Shown here: positions 14,280-21,219 of the stretch, one piece after another
Layout of the letters: each line of letters begins with the position of its first letter
Position numbering within the stretch: position 1 is the stretch's first letter
Assembly: GCA_023426265.1 (NCBI GenBank)
Contig: JAFABA010000175.1
Coordinates: forward strand, 1-21,219
Direction: 5' to 3'
DNA: 21,219 bases
Source: Bacillota bacterium
Lineage (GTDB): Bacteria; Bacillota; Clostridia; Christensenellales; CAG-138
Position numbers and translations under genes: made by a program
Notes under the pieces: model-generated
Told to the model about the DNA's origin: nothing
Database searches by the model: none
The model's input: the letters and a program-made list of their open reading frames with translations, nothing else

Positions 14280-15761
14280 ATGTTGCGCAAAAAGGGAATT
14301 GTGCGAAAGACATTTTTCTTTTCCGCACTGTTAACGGTCATCGTGATCGCCGTGGCGTTTTCCATTCTGTATTTTACTATGCCCGGCTATTATCGCAAAA
14401 TCAAAGAGATAAAGCTAAACGATAGCCTGAATGCACTTACATCGAGCCTTGCACAAGCGGGCAGCGAAGAAGAATGCGCAGAGTTGATTGCCGGGTTCTC
14501 CGAAACGAACAATGTCAATGTTCTGGCATTTGACGAAAATGACTTCGTGCTGCCAACGCTCTCCACCCCGTTTGTTTCGCTGCAAGGCGCGCAGGACGTT
14601 GTATTTTTTACACAAAAGGCCGAGCAAAGCGGCGGGAAACAAACATATTCCGTTCTTATCCGGTCCCGCAAGCCTGCGGGGGCTGAGGATGATCTGCCGG
14701 ATCTCATGTGGAAATGGACGCCCCAGAGCACCGCCGAAACCATGGCATTGCACGGCGAAATCGGGACAGCTCTGATCGATCACATCTCCGTAAGCGGAAC
14801 GCTGCAACCCATCGACGAGGCAAACGAGGTCATATTGTCGCTATCGCCATACGTTCTCGTCATTGCGGTGCTGATTGGCGTCATACTCTCAGGTATCTAT
14901 GCGCGCCAGATATCCAAGCCCGTGCTGGCGATATCCGATGCTGCGGTACGCATGCAGAACATGGAAGATGACGCGGCGTCGGCCGTTCATTCGAAAGACG
15001 AACTGGGGCAGTTATCCGACAACTTGAATACGCTTTATCAGAGCTTACGGAGCAACATTGCGCAACTGCAAACAGAGATGGACAAAGTGAATCGTCTTGA
15101 GCAATCCAAAACAGAAATGATGCAGGGCGCCGGCCATGAGTTAAAAACCCCTATCGCCGCACTCAACGGCATGGTGGAAGGCATGATTGACAATATCGGC
15201 GTGTATAAGGATAAGGAAAAGTATCTGCGGGAATGCAAAAGGCAAATCAGGAAGCTTTCGATTTTGGTTGAAGAAATACTGAGTGCTTCAAAAGTTGATA
15301 TACTGGACGAGGATACCGTTTCGGAGGAAATTGACATTGGTGCGTTTGTGCATATTCTATTGAAGGAGAGCCATCAACTCATCAGGAAAAAAGAGCTGTC
15401 TGTACAAACGGATATCGCCCCCACAATAATAAAAACCGATCCTGCGGTATTTGGCAAAGCCGTATCCAATCTGATCGCGAACGCGGTGCGCTACACGCCC
15501 AATGGCAGCAACATTTCCGTATCCTCATACACGGAGGGCGGAACGCTCTTGTTTTCAATTGAGAATGACTGCGCCCCCATACCCGATGATGAGATAGATA
15601 AGCTTTTTGAGCCGTTTTATACGCGCAATTATAGCCGCAACAAAGTGGAAAGCGGCACGGGCCTGGGGCTCTATATTGTACGGAGAAGCCTGGAGAGGCT
15701 TGGGATTCCATACAAGGCCGAATCGACGCAAAGCGGCTTCAAAATAACGATGCAGCTTTGA
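14280..15761 (+). CDS. Sensor histidine kinase, partner of the adjacent OmpR-type regulator
   Basis: Complete membrane kinase of 493 residues. The first membrane segment is at about 11-33 and the extracytoplasmic sensor region at about 34-185, with no recognised sensor fold. The second membrane segment is at about 186-208, followed by a HAMP linker (ISKPVLAISDAAVRMQNMED). The dimerisation domain has the H-box GAGHELKTPIAAL with His286. The ATPase domain shows the N-box NLIANAVRYTPNG, the F-box DKLFEPFYTRNYS and the G2-box GTGLGLYIV. All catalytic boxes are intact. It is clearly related to the partial kinase at the left edge. The large sensor region would face the same side as the solute-binding lipoprotein encoded downstream, so it could sense the transported compound or cell-envelope state; this is inference. 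Confidence 0.95.
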   Translation: MLRKKGIVRKTFFFSALLTVIVIAVAFSILYFTMPGYYRKIKEIKLNDSLNALTSSLAQAGSEEECAELIAGFSETNNVNVLAFDENDFVLPTLSTPFVSLQGAQDVVFFTQKAEQSGGKQTYSVLIRSRKPAGAEDDLPDLMWKWTPQSTAETMALHGEIGTALIDHISVSGTLQPIDEANEVILSLSPYVLVIAVLIGVILSGIYARQISKPVLAISDAAVRMQNMEDDAASAVHSKDELGQLSDNLNTLYQSLRSNIAQLQTEMDKVNRLEQSKTEMMQGAGHELKTPIAALNGMVEGMIDNIGVYKDKEKYLRECKRQIRKLSILVEEILSASKVDILDEDTVSEEIDIGAFVHILLKESHQLIRKKELSVQTDIAPTIIKTDPAVFGKAVSNLIANAVRYTPNGSNISVSSYTEGGTLLFSIENDCAPIPDDEIDKLFEPFYTRNYSRNKVESGTGLGLYIVRRSLERLGIPYKAESTQSGFKITMQL

Positions 15762-15837
15762 TGTTTAACTGGTCTGTCAATAAACCTTTGTTAGCAGAAA
15801 TGAGGCCCAAATCCATGCAACCGGAGGCTTTTAATTC

Positions 15838-15872
15838 GTCATTTTGCGGCGACATGTGCGGCGCAAAATGAC
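15838..15872. repeat. Inverted repeat A in the kinase-ABC intergenic region
   Basis: Eleven-base arms GTCATTTTGCG and CGCAAAATGAC around a 13-base loop. It has no T tract directly after it, so it is not a textbook terminator. First of four adjacent palindromic elements. Confidence 0.6.
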
Positions 15873-15880
15873 TCCTTGAA

Positions 15881-15937
15881 GCGTAAGTTGGCGCGACAGG
15901 CTTCCTGCAAAGCAGGAAACCGAGCGCCAACTTACGC
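15881..15937. repeat. Inverted repeat B, long arms enclosing an inner hairpin
   Basis: Fourteen-base perfect arms (GCGTAAGTTGGCGC at 15881-15894 and its complement at 15924-15937) enclose a second perfect hairpin (TTCCTGC-AAA-GCAGGAA, 15902-15918). The nested structure would fold strongly in RNA. No T tract follows. Confidence 0.7.
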
Positions 15938-15945
15938 GGTGAACC

Positions 15946-15971
15946 TCGATAAAGTGCCGGCACTTTATCGA
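15946..15971. repeat. Inverted repeat C, 26-base perfect palindrome
   Basis: A loopless perfect palindrome centred between 15958 and 15959 (half-site TCGATAAAGTGCC). With no spacer it looks more like a dimeric protein-binding site or an extruding cruciform than a simple terminator. Confidence 0.65.
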
Positions 15972-15979
15972 CACGCAAC

Positions 15980-16006
15980 GCCCTGGGTAAACGCCCAGGG
16001 CTTTTT
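15980..16006 (+). terminator. Intrinsic terminator after the two-component operon
   Basis: GC-rich eight-base stem GCCCTGGG/CCCAGGGC with a six-base loop followed by TTTTT. A textbook terminator that separates kinase transcription from the ABC operon, which therefore needs its own promoter. Confidence 0.85.
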
Positions 16007-16037
16007 GTTGCGCTTCAATCTACATCCACATTACACC

Positions 16038-16072
16038 GCAGCTTCATAGCAGCTTCATACTGAAATTATAAC
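16038..16072 (+). promoter_or_regulatory. Activator-type promoter of the ABC operon with OmpR-class direct repeat
   Basis: A perfect tandem 11-base repeat GCAGCTTCATA (16038-16048 and 16049-16059), that is TTCATA-N5-TTCATA, ends seven bases before the -10 box TATAAC (16067-16072). No recognisable -35 is present where it should be; the repeat occupies that position. This is the known layout for promoters activated by OmpR/PhoB-type regulators, so the regulator at 13605-14279 is the likely activator. Confidence 0.68.
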
Positions 16073-16109
16073 CTGTATGCGATACGAATCAAAAAACCGG
16101 AGGTAAAAG

Positions 16110-17630
16110 ATGAAAAAGCTACTGGCTCTTTTGTTATCAGTACTGTTTATTGTTTCCATGTCGGCCTGTTCCGGCGCACCCCAAAACGAGGCAACCACAA
16201 GCCCGAACGTAACGGGTGCTCCTTCTCCCGCAGACAGCCCGGCGATTTTAGACGAAATCAGCGGCGAGATAACCGTATCGGCTTACGACAGCCAAACCTA
16301 CAAGGTGTTTCTGGAAGACGCCGCAAGACTCTTTGAAGAAAAATACCCGGGTACCACCGTAGCCGTTGAGACGTTCTCCGCCATGCCGGAAGTCAAAACT
16401 TCCGGTCAGGGCAACCAAAACATTACCGCGATACAGATGCAGGACGATCCGCAGGGGCGGCAGGATTACATCAGCAAAGTGAATACCGCCATGATGAGCG
16501 GCGGTGGAGCCGACGTGTATGCGATGGATGTATTGCCCGCCCACAAATACGCCCAAAGCGGGCAACTGGAAGATCTGACCGGCTACATGAATGCGGACAG
16601 CGAGTTTGACCGTACGGCGTATCGGGAAAACATACTTGACGCAATCCAATACAATGGCGGAACCTGGTTCCTGCCCGTGGATTATACATTTGACTACTTT
16701 GCCTATGACAGCACGCTGATTTCGCCGGATGCTGGCAGCCTTGGCTCCCAAAGCGCGTTCAGCACACAGCAGCTTTTTGATCTGGCCAAAGACCTCTATG
16801 ACGGCAGCGCGAAGATCTTCAACACCTCGGATTATCAGAAAATGGGCAATGGAGGTATGTGGAAGGATCTGTTTACGGATCATTACACGGACTTTGTGGA
16901 CATCCAGAACAAAACGGCCAACTTTGCAGATGGATCTTTCGCTGGGCTTCTTAATACGGTGACCGAATATGCGCAGCAGGGCTATATTCCCAAAGGCGTC
17001 GGCAGCCAGGCGGCAAACGGAGAAGATAGGATGAAACAGGCGGTCGAAGCGCCGACCGACAGGTATCACTTCAAGGATCAATCGGCTTTTTCGCTCCTGA
17101 ACCAATTCACCCGTGATACCGGAAGAAAAACTAACATGGTAATGGCCGGTGAAAACCGCGGCATCGAGGATGATGATGAAATTGCGGGCATTCACGCAAA
17201 CACCGACGGGACCGTGCCATTCACATACGGGCAGGCGTATGGCATCAACGCAAACTCGCAAAATAAAGAAACGGCATGGGCTTTTATCAAATTCCTGCTC
17301 AGCGAAGAAATGCAGCTCAATACCAATCTATCGCCCCGCAGCTTTCCGGTTTTGAACGCGGCGCTTGAAAAAAAGGCCAAAAGCGTCTTCGGCGGATCTT
17401 TTATGGGTGCGCAAGCCGAGGAGCTGGATGAAAAGCAGCAGCAAGCTTTCAATGCTTATCTCACAGCAATCAAACAGCTGTCCGATCAGATCAACAGCTA
17501 CACGTGGACGGATACGCTGATAAACGACATGATCAACGCTGGGGTGCAGTATTACTTTGACGGCTCAAAGACGGCTGAAGAAGTCGCCGATGTGCTGCAA
17601 AACAAGGTTGACCTCTATCTGAACGAATAA
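16110..17630 (+). CDS. Extracellular solute-binding lipoprotein (family 1, sugar-type ABC)
   Basis: Binding protein of 506 residues, somewhat longer than the usual 420-450 of family 1. The signal peptide ends in the lipobox M-S-A-C with Cys20 for lipid attachment, followed by a low-complexity Pro/Ala/Ser/Thr linker. The mature part has the family pattern: GEITVSAYDSQTYKVFLEDAARLFEEKYPG near the start, DYISKVNTAMMSGGGADVYAMDVLPAHKYAQSGQLEDLTGYM, a central NGGTWFLPVDYTFDYFAYDSTL and a late TAWAFIKFLLSEEMQ. GGAGGT lies five bases upstream of the ATG. It starts the ABC operon behind the direct-repeat promoter, with the two permeases following. Family 1 proteins usually bind oligosaccharides, but the ligand cannot be read here, and in this cluster a signalling or sensing role for the exporter part is also possible. 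Confidence 0.9.
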   Translation: MKKLLALLLSVLFIVSMSACSGAPQNEATTSPNVTGAPSPADSPAILDEISGEITVSAYDSQTYKVFLEDAARLFEEKYPGTTVAVETFSAMPEVKTSGQGNQNITAIQMQDDPQGRQDYISKVNTAMMSGGGADVYAMDVLPAHKYAQSGQLEDLTGYMNADSEFDRTAYRENILDAIQYNGGTWFLPVDYTFDYFAYDSTLISPDAGSLGSQSAFSTQQLFDLAKDLYDGSAKIFNTSDYQKMGNGGMWKDLFTDHYTDFVDIQNKTANFADGSFAGLLNTVTEYAQQGYIPKGVGSQAANGEDRMKQAVEAPTDRYHFKDQSAFSLLNQFTRDTGRKTNMVMAGENRGIEDDDEIAGIHANTDGTVPFTYGQAYGINANSQNKETAWAFIKFLLSEEMQLNTNLSPRSFPVLNAALEKKAKSVFGGSFMGAQAEELDEKQQQAFNAYLTAIKQLSDQINSYTWTDTLINDMINAGVQYYFDGSKTAEEVADVLQNKVDLYLNE

Positions 17631-17640
17631 GGATTGCGCG

Positions 17641-18561
17641 ATGAAGAGCATTCTGCCTGAAAAAAGTAAGGCGCTGTCGAAAAGAAATGATGAGCGTGGT
17701 GCGCGCGGCTTGATCAAGCCGCGGCGCACCACATCCGGAATAGCATTCCTTATCCCAGGGCAGGTGGGGTTTCTCGTATTTTATATCCTTCCTTTTTTCA
17801 TATCCCTCGGTTATTCGTTCATGGATAAACCGGTGGGCGGATCGTTTGTGGGGTTAACCAACTTCATCGAGCTGTTCCGGAATAAGGCGTATCTTCTGGG
17901 ACTCTATAACACGCTGCGTTTCATAGGCATTTCGGTTCCGGTTAACATGGCTTTTTCCCTGGGAGTAGCAATGCTCATTAACAAAATGAAGAAGCGCAAG
18001 GAGCTGTTTTCCCTCATATTTCTTATCCCTCTGGTAATACCATCCGGTTCCATGGTCTCCTTCTGGAAGGCTCTGTTTTCCTACGACGGCGCGTTAAACG
18101 GATTGCTGCATGCGGTTGGCGTTGCGAAAATCAACTGGCTGGATAGTGAACTTGCCCTTTTCGTCATGACAGTTATCTTTGTGTGGAAGAACCTGGGCTA
18201 TAACATGGTGCTGTTTCTCGCGGGCCTGAACAATATCCCCAAAGAGTATTACGAAGCCGCCGCCGTGGACGGCGCGAAGCCATGGCAGGCATTCCGGCAC
18301 ATCACCGTGCCGCACCTGGCTCCAACCTCCGTGCTTGTGCTCATCATGTCCATCATTAACTCCTTCAAGGTATTTAAAGAGATATACCTCATAACGGGCG
18401 GATATCCGCATGAGAGCATTTATACATTGCAGCATTTTATGAACAACATGTTTGCATCGCTGAACTATCCGCGCTTGACTACTGCCACTACTGCATTGGT
18501 CGTGATTGTCGCTGTTTTTTCGCAAGCCCTGCTGCGGTTGGAAAGGAAGGCGGCATCATGA
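17641..18561 (+). CDS. Sugar ABC transporter permease, MalF/UgpA type
   Basis: Inner-membrane permease of the binding-protein-dependent (BPD_transp_1) class, 306 residues. A charged N-terminal tail leads into the first membrane segment (FLIPGQVGFLVFYILPFFISLGYSF). The cytoplasmic EAA loop that docks with the ATPase is intact (EYYEAAAVDGAKPWQAFRHITVPHL, from about residue 202). AAGGA is eight bases upstream of the start. It lies ten bases after the binding-protein gene and overlaps the next permease by four bases (ATGA). Because the EAA loop is conserved it should still pair with an ATPase; none is encoded in the window, so a shared MsmX-type ATPase elsewhere in the genome is likely. Confidence 0.92.
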   Translation: MKSILPEKSKALSKRNDERGARGLIKPRRTTSGIAFLIPGQVGFLVFYILPFFISLGYSFMDKPVGGSFVGLTNFIELFRNKAYLLGLYNTLRFIGISVPVNMAFSLGVAMLINKMKKRKELFSLIFLIPLVIPSGSMVSFWKALFSYDGALNGLLHAVGVAKINWLDSELALFVMTVIFVWKNLGYNMVLFLAGLNNIPKEYYEAAAVDGAKPWQAFRHITVPHLAPTSVLVLIMSIINSFKVFKEIYLITGGYPHESIYTLQHFMNNMFASLNYPRLTTATTALVVIVAVFSQALLRLERKAAS

Positions 18562-19424
18562 GCAAATTTAAGGGAAAACTGACCACGGCCTCGCTTTTGC
18601 TGTTGGGCGTGCTCTTTCTGCTGCCGCTCATTGTAACGTTTACGAACTCATTCATGACTGAGACGGAAATCTCGCTGAACTATACATCCGCCCTGACATC
18701 CTTTGATCTGATGGACGGCATTGAGGAAAAGTTTCAACAAATCGAATTGATTCCCGATGAGGCAGGGCTTTGGCAGTATGCGGAAGTATTGATCAACCAG
18801 CCGGTGTTTCTGGTGCTGCTGACAAATTCGTTAAAAATCGCGCTGCCCATAACGCTGGGAAGTCTCTTCGTTTCGCTTCTGACCGCCTATGGTTTTGCCG
18901 TTTGGGAATGGCGCTATAAAGAAATTGCATTTGCGGTTTACATCGTGGTCATGCTGATGCCGTTACAGGCTGTCCTGGTGCCAAACTATATTGTGGCCGA
19001 CGCATTGGGGATAGAAAACAGTTATCTGGCCATCATTCTCCCCGGCATATTTTCGCCTTTCGGCGTGTTCCTGATGCGCCAGAGCATGAAGATGATTCCC
19101 CCGGCGTATTTTGAAGCGGCACGCATGGACGGCGCGGGCAACTGGTACATATTTTGGCGCATCGTCATTCCCCAACTGAAAGCATCCATTGCGGCTCTGC
19201 TGATGCTGACGTTTATAGAGTATTGGAATCTGATCGAGCAAGCGATCATTTTCATAAACGATTACGCCAAGGAGCCCTTATCCGTGTATTTGTCCAGGAT
19301 CGCCGAAGGCCGCATGGGGCTGGTATTCGCCGCGTCCTGCGTTTATATGTTCCTGCCGTTCTGGTTCTTAACGCTGGGGCAGAAGGATTTGGAAAAGGGC
19401 ATCGAGTTATCGGGAGTAAAATAA
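18558..19424 (+). CDS. Carbohydrate ABC transporter permease, MalG/UgpE type
   Basis: Second permease of the heterodimer, 288 residues, with the typical single N-terminal membrane segment (ASLLLLGVLFLLPLIVTFTNSF), an extracytoplasmic stretch of about 60 residues, then the permease core. The EAA loop is present (YFEAARMDGAGNWYIFWRIVIPQLKASIA, from about residue 184). It starts inside the stop of the first permease (ATGA), a sign of strict co-expression, and only one base separates its stop from the adaptor ATG. That tight link to an HlyD-like adaptor is unusual for a sugar importer. Confidence 0.92.
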   Translation: MSKFKGKLTTASLLLLGVLFLLPLIVTFTNSFMTETEISLNYTSALTSFDLMDGIEEKFQQIELIPDEAGLWQYAEVLINQPVFLVLLTNSLKIALPITLGSLFVSLLTAYGFAVWEWRYKEIAFAVYIVVMLMPLQAVLVPNYIVADALGIENSYLAIILPGIFSPFGVFLMRQSMKMIPPAYFEAARMDGAGNWYIFWRIVIPQLKASIAALLMLTFIEYWNLIEQAIIFINDYAKEPLSVYLSRIAEGRMGLVFAASCVYMFLPFWFLTLGQKDLEKGIELSGVK

Positions 19425-19425
19425 T

Positions 19426-20898
19426 ATGAGCAAAGAAATTGTGATCAACACATCCTCAGAGGAGGACAAAATCGAGCTGCCTCCCGCAAGCCGGCGGGAC
19501 GCCCAGCCCGGCGGATTGGTGCCTATGAAAAAACGCGACTACAAGAAGATGATCGGAGTTATTTTCTTCGTTATTCTATTCGTATTGATCTTCTTTTCTA
19601 AGACGATATATGGGTACAATTTGCCCATCGTGACCGCCGTGAAGCCGGAAAACGGGCGGTTAAATAAGCTGGAACTGGGCACGGGCGTCGCGGATTATGC
19701 AAAAACGCAAAACGTATATGCCCCTGTCGGCGGTCTCGTCTCCGAGGTTTTGGTGCAGGAAGGCGATGCGGTCAAGGTGGGCCAGCCGCTTTATAACCTT
19801 ACGTTTGATCGTGACGAGACCGGGCGCAAGCTGGAGGAGATCGCAAATTCGCGGAAAAGGCTGAACAACGACATCAAAAACATCAATCTTAAAATAGAAA
19901 AGCTGCAGCGCGCAATAGACGGGCTGGTAAACGAGGTATATGAAATTGAACCTGTTTCCGACTATGATCTGGAATTGATCAAACTCGAAATTCGGCAGGC
20001 AGAGTTGGAGCTTGATGATGTGTTGGCGAAATATGATGCCGGCCAGGCGACAGAGCTTGATGTGCAAAGAGCGGAGAATAAAATTGAGACGCTTGAACTC
20101 AAGCGGGAAGAATTGAGACGGAAGCTGGAAGAGCAGGCGCGGGAATCGTGGGAATCTATCGAAGACAAGGAAAAGGAGCGGGAAGAAAAGCTCAAGGACT
20201 ATGAAGCGGATCTGTCAATACTGAAATTGGACAAAAGTTCCAAGCAGGTTGATATCGACAACCTGTCGCTGCAAGAGGAGTCCTATAAAAAGACGCTGGA
20301 AGATTTTGATGAAAACTCTGTAATAAGCGCGCCATTGGACGGAACGGTGATATCCGTTCCCATCAACAAGGGGGAAACGATTCGGTCCGAGCAGCAGATC
20401 GCTACGATTGGCAGCGACGAAGGCTTTCAGGTGGAATGCAGCATTTCGCTGGAGAATGATTTCGTTACTTCCGGCGATGTTGTGGAGCTGTCCAATGCAA
20501 CCCATGCCGTAGAAGGCGTTGTGGACTATGTTACTCCGCAAGCGCAGGGGAAGAGCGCTATCATTACCATCGGCTCAGGCGAGGTAACCGCCGGGGAGAC
20601 ATTTGAAGTGACTTTTGAAAAAAGGAGCGAAACGGCGTACACGCTGGTTCCAAACGGAGCAATCAACCAGGATAACGACGGGTATTTCCTGAACCTGATC
20701 AAGCGCAGAGATGGCATTTTAGGCGAAGAGTACTATCTGGAAAGGCTGGATGTTTATATTGGAGATTCCGACTCCAAAAATACAGCGGTGATCCGGGGAA
20801 TTACATTCTTTGAACCGATTGCGCTGGTCAGTGATAAGCCGATATCGCCGGGCGACGCCATTGTGCTTTCGAATGCGGGTGATTTCTTTGAACAGTAA
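19426..20898 (+). CDS. HlyD/MacA-type membrane fusion (adaptor) protein
   Basis: Adaptor of ABC exporters, 490 residues. A charged cytoplasmic N-terminus (1-40) is followed by one membrane segment at about 42-58. The first half of a lipoyl-like domain (YAPVGGLVSEVLVQEGDAVKVGQPLYNL, about 98-125) comes next, then a long, highly charged coiled coil (about 133-296). The second lipoyl half (ISAPLDGTVISVPINKGETI, about 300-319) and beta-barrel segments complete the protein. In monoderms such proteins assist MacB-like or LolCDE-like permeases. It is coupled upstream to importer permeases (one-base gap) and overlaps the start of a MacB/FtsX-like permease downstream, whose partner it most likely is. 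The coiled coil is long enough to reach into a thick cell wall, which may be its purpose here; that is inference. Confidence 0.88.
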   Translation: MSKEIVINTSSEEDKIELPPASRRDAQPGGLVPMKKRDYKKMIGVIFFVILFVLIFFSKTIYGYNLPIVTAVKPENGRLNKLELGTGVADYAKTQNVYAPVGGLVSEVLVQEGDAVKVGQPLYNLTFDRDETGRKLEEIANSRKRLNNDIKNINLKIEKLQRAIDGLVNEVYEIEPVSDYDLELIKLEIRQAELELDDVLAKYDAGQATELDVQRAENKIETLELKREELRRKLEEQARESWESIEDKEKEREEKLKDYEADLSILKLDKSSKQVDIDNLSLQEESYKKTLEDFDENSVISAPLDGTVISVPINKGETIRSEQQIATIGSDEGFQVECSISLENDFVTSGDVVELSNATHAVEGVVDYVTPQAQGKSAIITIGSGEVTAGETFEVTFEKRSETAYTLVPNGAINQDNDGYFLNLIKRRDGILGEEYYLERLDVYIGDSDSKNTAVIRGITFFEPIALVSDKPISPGDAIVLSNAGDFFEQ

Positions 20899-21219
20899 AG
20901 CAAATGCGGTTTTGTTGCCCGTCCTGCTCACGGTATTGACCGCATTGGCGCTGCTTGCCGCGCATGCGGCGCAAAAAGCATATCAAGGCCAGTTGCTGGT
21001 GTGGCCCGCCGATCTCACCGCCAGGGCGCTCGCCCCCGAAGTTTTGGATGAGTTTTCCGAGGAAGCGTTTCAATTGACCTATGAAATACGGCAAACGGCG
21101 GCCGCGCAAACGGAACACAGGCGCGGCACCGTCGCCATGATTGGCACGAATTATGCGTATCCATATGTGATGAACTATGTAATGTCCAGCGGCGGGTTCT
21201 TCACTGAGGCCGCGCAAGA
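20888..21219 (+). CDS. MacB/FtsX-like ABC permease, N-terminal part (runs off window)
   Basis: The start of a membrane protein, about 110 residues visible. One membrane segment (AVLLPVLLTVLTALALLAAHAA) is followed by an extracytoplasmic domain with IGTNYAYPYVMNYVMSSGGFFTEAAQ. This resembles the MacB periplasmic core pattern in which a GTN...Y segment is followed by a G-x-FFT motif. No ATG is available. TTG at 20888 with GGTGA five bases upstream is my choice; an in-frame GTG at 20879 is the alternative. Either overlaps the adaptor gene by 11-20 bases, so the two are coupled. An exporter ATPase would be expected further downstream. The family assignment rests on the pairing with the adaptor and a short motif. 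Confidence 0.62.
   Translation, partial: MNSKANAVLLPVLLTVLTALALLAAHAAQKAYQGQLLVWPADLTARALAPEVLDEFSEEAFQLTYEIRQTAAAQTEHRRGTVAMIGTNYAYPYVMNYVMSSGGFFTEAAQ

Noticed and set aside
16248..17261. A 337-codon open frame on the minus strand.
   Set aside because: It is antisense to the solute-binding protein, which has a signal peptide, lipobox and a good ribosome binding site; the antisense product looks like no family I know.
16110..19424. Calling the binding protein and two permeases a complete sugar importer.
   Set aside because: No ATPase is present in the window, and the operon continues directly into exporter-type genes, so completeness and direction of transport cannot be claimed.

Overview
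The window looks like chromosome from a low-to-moderate GC Firmicute, probably a Clostridia member. The signs are lipoprotein signal peptides with a lipobox, AGGAGG-type ribosome binding sites, OmpR/histidine-kinase pairs next to ABC transporters, and tightly packed operons. Genus cannot be told from the sequence. No rRNA, convincing tRNA, CRISPR array, integrase or transposase was found.

Layout. (1) 1-1735, minus: an OmpR-type two-component system whose kinase runs off the left edge. (2) 1736-3406: a decayed stretch with no intact gene. It holds the wreck of a SEFIR/TIR-like signalling protein (about 1975-2873, broken by a nonsense codon and several frameshifts) and two small hairpins. (3) 3407-12217, minus: one long operon. 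In transcription order it encodes a GntR/FadR-type regulator, an MglB-like sugar-binding lipoprotein, a hairpin attenuator, the MglA-like ATPase, the MglC-like permease, two zinc MDR dehydrogenases, a 3-hydroxyacyl-CoA-dehydrogenase-type hydroxyacid dehydrogenase, and a beta-propeller lactonase. (4) 12218-12567: a divergent control region with two back-to-back promoters and four copies of an operator close to TTGTAGTACAA. (5) 12568-12867, plus: a small Dabb-domain protein, followed by a terminator. (6) 12868-13604: debris, including a possible AraC C-terminal remnant and a second hairpin. (7) 13605-15761, plus: a complete OmpR-type response regulator and kinase. (8) 15762-16109: a cluster of strong inverted repeats ending in an intrinsic terminator, then a promoter preceded by a TTCATA-N5-TTCATA direct repeat. 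(9) 16110-21219, plus: solute-binding lipoprotein, two MalF/MalG-type permeases, an HlyD-type adaptor with a long coiled coil, and the start of a MacB/FtsX-like permease that leaves the window.

How they work together. Region 3-5 reads as a self-contained regulon: import of a monosaccharide-like compound by an Mgl-type transporter, then non-phosphorylating oxidation (dehydrogenases plus a lactonase, no sugar kinase or isomerase), controlled by the GntR protein acting at four operators. The binding protein keeps the calcium loop and aromatic clamps of galactose-binding protein but has changed about five of its polar sugar contacts, so the substrate is probably not galactose or glucose. Regions 7-9 read as a two-component system that switches on a mixed ABC cluster. 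Importer parts (binding protein and two permeases) sit head-to-tail with exporter parts (HlyD adaptor, MacB-like permease), and no ATPase is present inside the window. These two cassettes are the best candidates here for something not yet described; neither function is proven by sequence alone.
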